NCBI GenBank assembly: GCA_023662705.1
Contig: JAMPIM010000034.1
Coordinates: forward strand, 1-17,748
Source: Candidatus Gastranaerophilales bacterium
GTDB lineage: Bacteria; Cyanobacteriota; Vampirovibrionia; Gastranaerophilales; Gastranaerophilaceae
Direction: 5' to 3'
Length of the DNA: 17,748 nt
A model generated the notes under the pieces. That model saw nothing but the letters and a program-made list of their open reading frames with translations, made no database searches and was not told the DNA's origin. The position numbers and the translations under genes were made by a program. Positions 7,701-13,170 of this stretch are shown piece after piece (positions within the stretch are counted from its first letter, which is position 1; every line of letters begins with the position of its first letter).

Positions 7701-8745
7701 CTTCACCGTATATTTTATTGCTAGAGCTGTTAATGTTAAAGGTATCGTTTCCATTTCCACCATAAATAGTACATCCTACATTATTTATATTAATAGTGTC
7801 ATCACCTTCTCCACCATAAACCGTGCAATAACCATAACCTTGTATGGTTATATTGTCATTGCCTCCTTCTCCATATACTGTAGATGTACCTCTTGCAATA
7901 ATGGTGTCGTTTCCATCTCCGGCATAGTAGCGATTATTACTTGCATTATCATAATCTTCTAAATTGTCATCTAAATCTCCACCGTATACTATGTTGGAGC
8001 TTCCATTGACCACAATATTATGGCGAACATCTGTTTGTCCATGAATTCCAAAATTACTGGTGACAAATGTTATTTGTCCTGTTGTTTTGTCCTTTACATA
8101 GGAAAATGAGTTATCAGTACTCTTGTTATTTGTTACAGTATATGTAATTCCGCAAATATTTAATGTTTTAGTTTCTTTTCCTGCAAAAGTAATTGCCCCT
8201 TCGCTATCTGTAAAATTAACAATATCGTTAGCGGCGTAAGGAGCTGCTGTGCGTGCGGACATTGTTTTTACTTTAGCACTTGATGCTAATCTGCTGACAG
8301 CCGTAGTTGTTTCTTCATTTTTAGCAGGTCCTTCAAATAGCTTGAGTCCGTTAAATTCGGTATTGTTTCGAATCTGTTTAATGTTTTCAATAATAGCATC
8401 AGCTTCTGCCTGCATAGCTCTGCGGGATTGCTCATCGTAAGTGCCGTTCATAGCCTGCGTAGAAAGCTCGCGCAGTCTTGTCAGCTGATCTTGAATCTCT
8501 TCCAATGCCCCTTGTGCTGTTGAAAGCAGTGATACACCATCTTCTGTATTATTCTTAATTTGTAATAAAGAGCTGATTTTGGTTGATAATTGCGTAACAA
8601 TACTAACCCCGGCAGCATTGTCTTTTGCGTGGTTAATTTTGTAGCCGGTTGTTAATCTCTCTATGGCATTATTTATTCCATAGGTTGAATTATTAAGGCT
8701 GTTTAAAAGAATAAGTTCTGTTGGAGATGTATTAATGCTAAGCAT
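4708..8745 (-). CDS. Giant flagellin with RTX-like repeat domain in the variable region
   Basis: The 1345-aa protein has normal flagellin ends around a very large insert. The N-terminal D0/D1 region (1-140) contains IERLTTGYKINHAKDNAAG (28-46) and RLRELSTQAMNG (90-101); the C-terminal D1/D0 region (about 1217-1345) contains INRLTETMEA and STLRDADVAKESS, ending in a short hydrophobic tail. Usual flagellins have about 270-600 residues. The insert (about 180-1200) has about 20 GGxGxD-type RTX motifs, such as GGNGNDTFN and GGEGDDTIN, roughly 18-19 residues apart, organised as four large modules. RTX motifs bind calcium and fold into a parallel beta roll. Nine cysteines are present, which is unusual for a flagellin. 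The ATG has AGGAGG 5 bases upstream (8751-8756). No signal peptide is present, as expected for export through the flagellar system. Filament role is inferred from the D0/D1 ends; the function of the RTX region is unknown, perhaps adhesion, glycan binding or filament thickening. Confidence 0.95.
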   Translation of the reverse strand: MLSINTSPTELILLNSLNNSTYGINNAIERLTTGYKINHAKDNAAGVSIVTQLSTKISSLLQIKNNTEDGVSLLSTAQGALEEIQDQLTRLRELSTQAMNGTYDEQSRRAMQAEADAIIENIKQIRNNTEFNGLKLFEGPAKNEETTTAVSRLASSAKVKTMSARTAAPYAANDIVNFTDSEGAITFAGKETKTLNICGITYTVTNNKSTDNSFSYVKDKTTGQITFVTSNFGIHGQTDVRHNIVVNGSSNIVYGGDLDDNLEDYDNASNNRYYAGDGNDTIIARGTSTVYGEGGNDNITIQGYGYCTVYGGEGDDTININNVGCTIYGGNGNDTFNINSSSNKIYGEEGDDTFNFLKQNTSNIIADGGSGNNIGVGQISPYDYVANMTNANCYIEDFTGVQTKNLNINGINYEVASNKTATLIYKINNEGKITFKSNLSGAFTIKGQSDKAHNVEIASQINFYGGELNDTITTTTDAHHSYIYGMGGDDTITNTSCSWVTIDGGDGNDTITCNGIKSILLGGNGNDNINSNSYGNSIDCGAGDDNVTLKGNTYSNTIYGGGSGNNTLTTNNATMDKNLINGFGSLDNSNVAKFAYNETKNIEINGINYSIKNTLGNNYSNILLYQYNSITNEITFSGNYLTITGQTDVAHNVILNGTHLDFNGGNLDDNIIMYASNSTIKGGNGNDYIEVIKGNQNALYGDDGNDTLSSSKTSNGSNALYGGAGDDTINIDCNNSMSTVNGGTGDDTYNINAPALSVFDDGGNNIYNVNVDNATINGAEGNDTFYIKGNNNNIITAGGDDYIVLDGNHNNVDGGTGTNYYVNNGIDNTFTNVNKDPNSGMLVFNYVGEVKTFEMDGITYTVTNQNADGTSPASNVLKYSYNPQTKTVTLNGSDFTVDSDSDTNKLNIRGDNNTINGGNGKDIITIEQGSNNIINGLGGDDTLIMNSENNSLNGGDGNDTITLNASTDKAVTGGNGNDTINVNTSNNTNIDAGAGNDKIIVKGENNKIDANSGNNNITLNSGNNEVNAGNGDNRFVITSDNNTVSAGNGNNSIGVQGNSNIINTENASGNINIIGNENDISVSNGENNISIKGDGNSFSSENGDKIVTVDGNSNNIQTKNGNDEFEIRGNSNNITSTDGENEVNLRGDENTYQGGSGKDNIVISGNKNHANGGDANDEYMVSKGTGNIIDGEAGDRNTMINNGVNTQFTNVVDITPRPFELGVKVDLGTSANSFVNVSISFNLFDFYVDFMSDKGLSENIEKIDDLLSQVETQLLNIGTAINRLTETMEAQNIQLENMISTRSTLRDADVAKESSNFIKYQILQQASATLCATANQTPSIALALI
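5179..5772 (-). repeat. Eleven in-register 54-bp (18-residue) repeat units
   Basis: From residue 992 to 1189 the glycine/asparagine turns start at 992, 1010, 1028, 1046, 1064, 1082, 1100, 1118, 1136, 1154 and 1172, an exact 18-residue step with no insertion. In the middle units Asp of the RTX motif is largely replaced by Asn (AGNGNNS, SNGENNI), and the other half-turn carries GNSNNI or GENNKI patterns. The DNA copies are diverged, so this is an old array. Confidence 0.75.
5212..7983 (-). repeat. RTX-like (GGxGxD) repeat region of the flagellin
   Basis: About 20 clear motifs of the form G-x-x-G-(N/D/K)-D lie at residues 275, 292, 311, 329, 347, 485, 504, 522, 540, 682, 701, 722, 742, 778, 917, 936, 954, 973, 992, 1118 and 1154. 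Three variants with Leu at the second glycine stand at 255, 465 and 664. Canonical RTX nonapeptides repeat every 9 residues. Here one glycine/aspartate turn alternates with an Asn/Ser-rich turn, giving a unit near 18 residues and suggesting calcium sites on one side of the coil. Confidence 0.85.
5995..8202 (-). repeat. Four diverged long modules in the flagellin insert
   Basis: A segment of about 70 residues occurs four times, beginning near residues 182, 393, 590 and 841. Each has a K-(T/N)-(L/I/F)-x-(I/M)-x-GI-x-Y core (KTLNICGITYTV, KNLNINGINYEV, KNIEINGINYSI, KTFEMDGITYTV). The first three continue to a GQ(T/S)DxxHN motif and a GG(D/E/N)L(D/N)D motif that starts the RTX run. The fourth lacks GQTD but still leads into RTX units. 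Spacing is about 196-251 residues. Confidence 0.75.
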
Positions 8746-8750
8746 CTACG

Positions 8751-8756
8751 CCTCCT
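8751..8756 (-). promoter_or_regulatory. Ribosome binding site of the flagellin gene
   Basis: AGGAGG on the minus strand, 5 bases before the ATG at 8745. It is the strongest Shine-Dalgarno sequence in this locus and fixes the flagellin start. It sits inside the possible frame-shifted extension of the upstream small ORF. Confidence 0.85.
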
Positions 8757-8771
8757 AAAATAGCCTCTAAT

Positions 8772-8945
8772 CTAGTGGTAGTGCGGGTTTGCCCCCCCCC
8801 CCCCCCCCGAAGGCGCGACAAGGCTGCTGATGCTATATTCAGCATTCAGGTAAGTGTACTTGCTCTCTAAATTATTACGATTTACCATGCGACAACCATA
8901 TCCAGTAACATATCCATTATATACCGTATATCTATCTAATTCCAC
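8772..8945 (-). CDS. Candidate 57-codon leader ORF containing the poly-G tract
   Basis: I do not recognise this ORF and it may not be a gene. It starts with GTG at 8945 and runs 57 codons without a stop through AT-rich DNA, into the G17 tract (read as five glycines) and on to a TAG at 8774-8772. It is tyrosine-rich, with no membrane segment. Its first codons encode (M)ELDR, matching the MELDK start of the 100-aa ORF, because both starts lie in the same 70-bp repeated element. Like that ORF it has no Shine-Dalgarno sequence. With one fewer G (or two more) the frame would continue 18 codons and stop 8 bases inside the flagellin start, giving translational coupling. In the present frame it stops 26 bases before the flagellin ATG. 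It may be a regulatory leader peptide, a decayed gene, or chance. Confidence 0.35.
   Translation of the reverse strand: MELDRYTVYNGYVTGYGCRMVNRNNLESKYTYLNAEYSISSLVAPSGGGGGANPHYH
8792..8808. repeat. Homopolymeric C17 (G17 on the flagellin strand)
   Basis: Seventeen consecutive C on the plus strand, 46 bases upstream of the flagellin start, inside the transcribed leader of the minus strand. Such a tract is not expected by chance in this AT-rich DNA. Tracts of this type change length by slipped-strand mispairing and drive phase variation of surface genes in other bacteria. An assembly or sequencing artefact in the exact count cannot be excluded. Confidence 0.8.
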
Positions 8946-8999
8946 TTATTTGAATTTTTATAACAGAAATTTAAAAAATTGTTACAAAAATTTATATTT
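8930..8999 (-). repeat. 70-bp direct repeat, copy 2 (promoter-like, upstream of the flagellin)
   Basis: This copy matches 4641-4710 at 54 of 70 positions by my gapless count. On the minus strand it has TTGTAA at 8987-8982 and TATAAA at 8962-8957 (19-base spacer), followed by GTG GAA TTA GAT of the candidate leader ORF. It is the best promoter-like sequence upstream of the flagellin and would give a leader of about 200 bases containing the G tract. Confidence 0.65.
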
Positions 9000-9177
9000 T
9001 CAAAAAACCATCTGTTTGTATGAGGGTTTCAAGCGCTTAATATATTTACACAGCTTGAGCAATATGTTAAAATTAATATGGTTTCGTAATACTTTGTAAC
9101 ATGTATAGCAATAAAATTTGTTTTAGGTTTTTATTTAAAATAAAATGTTATATATAAAATGAAGTATAACCCATTAT

Positions 9178-9183
9178 TATAAT
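9178..9183 (+). promoter_or_regulatory. Probable -10 box of the TpsB gene
   Basis: A perfect TATAAT lies 19 bases before the ATG at 9203, and AGGA (9189-9192) serves as ribosome binding site. No clear -35 box is found 16-18 bases upstream in this very AT-rich stretch, so the promoter call depends on the -10 box alone. Confidence 0.45.
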
Positions 9184-9202
9184 ATATTAGGAATTCGGAC
9201 TT

Positions 9203-10975
9203 ATGAAAAAACAATTTAGCTATTTACTTGCGTTGTTTTTCTTGCTCTCTGTTTGTAAAGCAGGTGCAGAACCTTTTGCCGGCGGTATAAGAGGTTATGA
9301 AGCAGGTGCTTTTAACAAAATGGAAATGGAGCAAATCAACGGTTATCAGCTTGAAAGAAGTTATGTTCAATCGCTTGATTATGTAAACGACGACGAAAGA
9401 ATTTATGACGCAACAGTAGAAGAAGATGTTCAAAGAACAGGTGTTTTATATAACCCTCACTTCTTATTGGAACGTATTAATTTTGAAGGTAATACAGTAA
9501 AAGATATTACAGAAGAAGATCTTCAGCATTTAGGTTTGGAAGTAATCGGCGAAGATATTTTCTTTGATGAACTTCTTGAAGTTTGTTCAAAAGTAACTAA
9601 TTTGTATCATTCAAAAGGTTATTTAACTTCTTATGCAACAGTTCCGCCTCAAAGAATCGTGGACGGTGTTGCAACAATTAAGATTGTTGAAAGTAAAGTC
9701 GGCGAAATGAATATCGAAGGCGAAAAATGGACTCGTGAATGGTATTTGAAACATATTATCATGGGTAAAGCTGGGCTTAGAGACGGTGATGTATTTAATG
9801 CTAAAAACCTTCAAAGAGCAATGAAAGAAATCAACAAAGAAGATTACGTTCAAGTTGAAACAGAAGTTGAACGTCAGGCTGAAGGTGACGAAAACACTGT
9901 ATTAACACTTAATGTTCGTGACAGATTCCCTGTTAATTTGAATTTTGCTTATGATGATTACGGCAGATCATATACAGGCGCTCAAAGGGTTTCATTCCTT
10001 GTAGGGATGGATAACTTAACCGGTTTGGGCGATAAAATTTATGGCGGTACAATCCTTTCATCAGGTGCTACAGGTTGGATGGCAGGTTACTCTCTTCCTG
10101 TAAGTTCTTATGGTACAAGATTATCGTTTGATTTTTCTGATTCACACGTAAAATTAGGCGGACCTTGGAGACCTTATGGAGTTAAAGGTAATGCTCAAAG
10201 CTATTTCTTCAAATTAACTCATCCGCTTATTCAAACAGCTAAATCAGACTTGTTCTTGTATTCAGGTTATGATTTTGTAAACGCAAATACATCAATGATG
10301 TTTAATAACAATAGAAATTATCTTTCTGATTACAAATTGCACGTATGGCGTTCAGGTTTATATGGTATGACTGATGACAGTTATGGTCGCTGGATTGGTA
10401 ACTTGAATGTTGATTTTGGTATGTCAGGTTCTGATAAGATGAATTCTGCTGCTGATACTACATTCTTCAAAATCGGTGCAAATGCAACTCGTGTACAGAG
10501 ATTATTCTCAAGAAGCATGGGTGTTGTAAGAATCGGCGGTCAATATTCACCAAACGATTTGTTTGCAGCTGAGCAGATGCAAATCGGCGGACCTTATACA
10601 TTAAGAGGTTACCAGCCTGCTGAAATGTTAGGGGATTATGGTTTCTCAGGTACTGTTGAATACAGAACTCCTATACCTTTCCTTAACAAGCTTGATAACA
10701 AGTTGTGTAACTGGATTGATGAAAGAGTCAGATTGGCAGCGTTCTATGATTATGGTTGGGTTGGTACCAACAGCAATGCATACGGAACAGGCGATACATT
10801 CTTGCACAGTATCGGCTTCGGTACATATATGAACTTTGCTGATTGGCTGACTGCTCAAATCGGTGTCGGCTTCCCGCTTAAACACGAATACAGTAATAAC
10901 ACTGCAAGATTCTACTTTAGTGTAAACTCTGATTTAGACAGGTTGATTCCACTAAGAAATCCTGAAAAATTATAG
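9203..10975 (+). CDS. Two-partner secretion outer-membrane transporter (TpsB; ShlB/FhaC/HecB family)
   Basis: The 590-aa protein belongs to the Omp85/TpsB superfamily, pores that export large TpsA proteins across the outer membrane. It has a signal peptide (1-22, cleavage probably after AGA), a linker rich in charged residues, a POTRA domain (about 88-163) with the family pattern (INFEGNT, the GYLTSYATVPPQRIVDG stretch, IKIVESKVG), a second POTRA (about 166-240), and a beta-barrel (about 244-578). The diagnostic LRGY motif of the barrel's inward loop is at 467-470, followed by GDYGFSG and VEYRTPIPF. Length is typical for the family (about 550-600). A short tail follows the last predicted strand, so the usual terminal aromatic residue is missing. 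No TpsA partner (large filamentous-haemagglutinin-like protein) lies next to it. It is divergent from the flagellin gene and ends at a strong terminator, so it is probably monocistronic. Confidence 0.88.
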   Translation: MKKQFSYLLALFFLLSVCKAGAEPFAGGIRGYEAGAFNKMEMEQINGYQLERSYVQSLDYVNDDERIYDATVEEDVQRTGVLYNPHFLLERINFEGNTVKDITEEDLQHLGLEVIGEDIFFDELLEVCSKVTNLYHSKGYLTSYATVPPQRIVDGVATIKIVESKVGEMNIEGEKWTREWYLKHIIMGKAGLRDGDVFNAKNLQRAMKEINKEDYVQVETEVERQAEGDENTVLTLNVRDRFPVNLNFAYDDYGRSYTGAQRVSFLVGMDNLTGLGDKIYGGTILSSGATGWMAGYSLPVSSYGTRLSFDFSDSHVKLGGPWRPYGVKGNAQSYFFKLTHPLIQTAKSDLFLYSGYDFVNANTSMMFNNNRNYLSDYKLHVWRSGLYGMTDDSYGRWIGNLNVDFGMSGSDKMNSAADTTFFKIGANATRVQRLFSRSMGVVRIGGQYSPNDLFAAEQMQIGGPYTLRGYQPAEMLGDYGFSGTVEYRTPIPFLNKLDNKLCNWIDERVRLAAFYDYGWVGTNSNAYGTGDTFLHSIGFGTYMNFADWLTAQIGVGFPLKHEYSNNTARFYFSVNSDLDRLIPLRNPEKL

Positions 10976-10976
10976 T

Positions 10977-11009
10977 AAAAAGAGCGGAATTTAATTCCGC
11001 TCTTTTTTT
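10977..11009 (+). terminator. Rho-independent terminator after the TpsB gene
   Basis: Perfect 11-base arms AGAGCGGAATT (10981-10991) and AATTCCGCTCT (10993-11003), with flanking A run and a following T run (to 11009). It starts two bases after the stop codon. Confidence 0.93.
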
Positions 11010-11061
11010 ATGCTATAATATTAGTGACCCATTATAACTAAATCTCATCCATATTCATTAT

Positions 11062-11089
11062 TGTTAAATGTGGTTTGTAGAGTATAATT
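11062..11089 (+). promoter_or_regulatory. Sigma-70-type promoter of clpP-clpX
   Basis: TTGTTA at 11062-11067 and a perfect TATAAT at 11084-11089, separated by 16 bases, upstream of clpP. Transcription would begin near 11096, leaving a leader of about 30 bases with the AAGGAAA ribosome binding site at 11111-11117. Confidence 0.7.
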
Positions 11090-11124
11090 AAGTAGTTACT
11101 TATTATAAGAAAGGAAATTAGAAG

Positions 11125-11712
11125 ATGAGTTTTGTACCTGTAGTAATAGAACAATCAAGCAGAGGGGAAAGATCTTTTGATATTTTCTCAAGACTTCTTA
11201 GAGAAAGAATTATTTTCTTGGGAACTCCTGTAGACGATATGGTAGCTAACCTTATTGTTGCACAGCTTCTTTTATTAGATAGCGAAAACCCTGAAAAAGA
11301 TATTATGTTATATATCAACTCTCCGGGTGGTAGTGTTACAGCAGGTCTTGCAATTTATGATACTATGCAGCATATTAGAGCAGATGTTTCAACTATTTGT
11401 TTAGGTCAGGCTGCTTCAATGGGTGCGTTCTTACTTTGTTCAGGTGCTAAAGGTAAGAGAATGGCTCTTCCTCATTCAAGAGTTCTTATTCACCAACCTT
11501 TAGGCGGTGCTCAAGGTCAGGCTACTGATATTGAAATTCAGGCTCAGGAAATCTTGAGAATTAAAAAGACATTGAATGAAATTATGGCATCAAATACAGG
11601 TCAATCAATCAAAAAGATTGAAAAAGACACAGACAGAGACTATATCATGACTCCTCAAGAAGCTCTTGAATATGGTATGATTGATAAAGTTATTACTAAG
11701 GATGTGATTTAA
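11125..11712 (+). CDS. clpP: ATP-dependent Clp protease proteolytic subunit ClpP
   Basis: The 195-aa serine peptidase forms the barrel of the ClpXP protease, which degrades proteins handed over by the ClpX unfoldase in the cytoplasm. The catalytic triad is complete: Ser98 in GQAASMGAF, His123 in IHQPLGG and Asp172 in TDRDYIM. The oxyanion-region motif YINSPGGSV (63-71) and the family's length are also normal. The N-terminus (MSFVPVVIEQ) agrees with the processed axial-loop region of other ClpP proteins, and AAGGAAA precedes the ATG. It is the first gene of a clpP-clpX pair under the promoter at 11062-11089; the trigger-factor gene often found upstream is absent here. Its stop codon lies within a perfect hairpin that may reduce read-through into clpX. 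Confidence 0.98.
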   Translation: MSFVPVVIEQSSRGERSFDIFSRLLRERIIFLGTPVDDMVANLIVAQLLLLDSENPEKDIMLYINSPGGSVTAGLAIYDTMQHIRADVSTICLGQAASMGAFLLCSGAKGKRMALPHSRVLIHQPLGGAQGQATDIEIQAQEILRIKKTLNEIMASNTGQSIKKIEKDTDRDYIMTPQEALEYGMIDKVITKDVI

Positions 11713-11724
11713 TCACATCCTTTT
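11698..11724 (+). terminator. Hairpin across the clpP stop codon (possible attenuator)
   Basis: Perfect 12-base arms AAGGATGTGATT (11698-11709) and AATCACATCCTT (11711-11722), then only two further T. The clpP stop TAA (11710-11712) is at the tip. The short T run suggests partial termination or transcript stabilisation; clpX starts 40 bases after the clpP stop codon. Confidence 0.6.
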
Positions 11725-11751
11725 AGACCCAATTAACAGGAGATAATATAA

Positions 11752-13080
11752 ATGTCATCAAACGACAGATTAAAATGTTCATTTTGCGGTAAAACACAGG
11801 ATCAGGTTAAGAAATTAATTGCGGGCCCTGATGTTTTTATCTGTGATGAATGCGTTGATTTATGTAATGAAATCCTTGATGAAGAGTTTTTTGAAGGTAA
11901 AGAAAAAAATGCTGAAGGCGGCAATTCTCATAAAGAGTCTTCTGATTCATCAGAAGATAAGCCTATTCCAAAACCTCATGAAATCAAAGCTTATCTTGAT
12001 CAGCACATTGTAGGTCAGGATGATGCTAAAAAGGTTTTGTCAGTAGCTGTTTATAACCACTATAAACGTCTTAAACATAACAAAAAAGAGGATACTAACG
12101 GTGTTGAAATCCAAAAGTCTAACATCTTGTTAGTAGGGCCAACCGGAAGCGGTAAGACTCTTTTGGCTCAAACATTGGCTAAAATGCTTGATGTTCCGTT
12201 TGCTGTAGCTGATGCTACAACATTGACCGAAGCCGGTTATGTTGGTGATGATGTTGAAAACATTTTACTAAGATTATATCAGAATGCTGACTTTGACCCT
12301 AAAAAGGCTGAAAGAGGTATTATTTACATCGACGAAATTGATAAGATTGCAAGAAAGTCTGAAAATACCTCAATTACAAGAGATGTATCAGGCGAAGGTG
12401 TTCAGCAGGCTTTACTTAAGTTGATTGAAGGCACGGTTGCTAATGTTCCTCCGCAAGGCGGCAGAAAACATCCTCAGGCTGAAATGATTCAAATTGATAC
12501 AAGCAATATCTTGTTTATTGTCGGCGGAGCGTTTGTTGATTTGGATAAGATTATTGAACACCGTGTTAAAGACGGTTCTTCAATCGGTTTTGGAAAATCT
12601 GCTCCAACTCAGGCTGAAAAACAACAGGCAGCTGCAAGATTATTAAAGAAATTGCAGCCGGAAGACTTGCTTAAGTTTGGTTTGATTCCTGAATTTATCG
12701 GTCGTATTCCTGTTTACGCAGTATTGGATGCTCTTGATGAAGCTACTTTAAAAATGATTCTTACAGAGCCTAAGAATGCTGTTCTTAAGCAATACAAATG
12801 TTTGCTTGAAATGGATGGTGTTGAACTTGATTTTGAACCTGAAGCCGTAGATTTGATTGCTCAGAAAGCTATCAAGAGAAAAACCGGTGCAAGAGCATTG
12901 CGTTCTATTGTAGAAGAGTTAATGCTTGATGTTATGTATGAAATTCCTGCTGATGATTCTATCAAGAAGTTTACTATAACAAAAGATATGGTAGAAAAAG
13001 AAGAGGAAAAAACAGAAACAACATCGGAAATTGGCGAACATGCCGAGTTGATACATTTGCATCAAAAAGAAAGTGCATAA
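11752..13080 (+). CDS. clpX: ATP-dependent protease ATP-binding subunit ClpX
   Basis: The 442-aa AAA+ unfoldase recognises substrates, unfolds them with ATP and feeds them to ClpP. In order: a zinc-binding domain with C9, C12, C31 and C34 (CSFCG and CDEC), an acidic linker, Walker A GPTGSGKT (about 129-136), pore loop GYVGDD, Walker B IIYIDEID, the SSIGFGKS loop carrying the IGF tripeptide that docks on ClpP, and the sensor-2 segment KTGARALRS. The protein ends in a charged tail (about 410-442, EKEEEKTETT) slightly longer than in common ClpX. AGGAG (11738-11742) lies 9 bases before the ATG. It probably shares the clpP promoter and is followed by a strong terminator. Confidence 0.98.
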   Translation: MSSNDRLKCSFCGKTQDQVKKLIAGPDVFICDECVDLCNEILDEEFFEGKEKNAEGGNSHKESSDSSEDKPIPKPHEIKAYLDQHIVGQDDAKKVLSVAVYNHYKRLKHNKKEDTNGVEIQKSNILLVGPTGSGKTLLAQTLAKMLDVPFAVADATTLTEAGYVGDDVENILLRLYQNADFDPKKAERGIIYIDEIDKIARKSENTSITRDVSGEGVQQALLKLIEGTVANVPPQGGRKHPQAEMIQIDTSNILFIVGGAFVDLDKIIEHRVKDGSSIGFGKSAPTQAEKQQAAARLLKKLQPEDLLKFGLIPEFIGRIPVYAVLDALDEATLKMILTEPKNAVLKQYKCLLEMDGVELDFEPEAVDLIAQKAIKRKTGARALRSIVEELMLDVMYEIPADDSIKKFTITKDMVEKEEEKTETTSEIGEHAELIHLHQKESA

Positions 13081-13085
13081 GTTTT

Positions 13086-13119
13086 AAAAGAGGGGCTTCA
13101 AATTAGCCCCTCTTTTTTT
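13086..13119 (+). terminator. Rho-independent terminator after clpX
   Basis: Arms AGAGGGGCT (13089-13097) and AGCCCCTCT (13105-13113) with loop TCAAATT and a run of T after the stem; A residues before the stem pair with the T run. It begins within 10 bases of the clpX stop. Confidence 0.93.
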
Positions 13120-13170
13120 ATGTGGATTTTTGAGTTTTTTTAAAGTACAATTCTCTTGGAGACAATTATC

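Larger units (their letters stand above)
8746..9202. other. Divergent intergenic region between flagellin and the TpsB gene
   Basis: This region of 457 bases holds, from left to right, the flagellin Shine-Dalgarno sequence, the C17/G17 tract, an inverted repeat TGCTGA-N8-TCAGCA (8825-8844), a candidate 57-codon ORF on the minus strand, the second copy of the 70-bp element, an inverted repeat TCAAGC-N18-GCTTGA (9029-9058), and the TATAAT box of the plus-strand gene. No tRNA or convincing flagellar sigma-28 or sigma-54 promoter was found. Confidence 0.7.

Noticed and set aside
5179..7983. CRISPR array
   Set aside because: The repeats are in-frame protein repeats of 54-57 bp with diverged DNA, with no identical direct repeats or unique spacers and no cas genes.
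8761..8840. tRNA-like text near the C tract (TAGTGGTAGTGCGGG resembles a D-arm)
   Set aside because: No matching anticodon arm, T-arm or acceptor stem can be folded around it; the C17 tract occupies the place of the anticodon arm.
8746..8960. Sigma-28 or sigma-54 flagellar promoter upstream of the flagellin
   Set aside because: No TAAA-N15-CCGATA-like or GG-N10-GC match with proper spacing; the nearest GG/GC pair is 11 bases apart and lacks the rest of the consensus.
8854..9099. Plus-strand 81-codon open frame in the flagellin-TpsB intergenic region
   Set aside because: No ribosome binding site, composition dominated by AT-rich codons (Tyr, Leu, Asn), no recognisable features, and it runs antisense to the repeated promoter-like element and the leader ORF.
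9163..11034. Shared ACCCATTAT upstream of the TpsB gene and clpP
   Set aside because: The match is only nine bases in very AT-rich DNA and its position relative to the two start codons differs widely.
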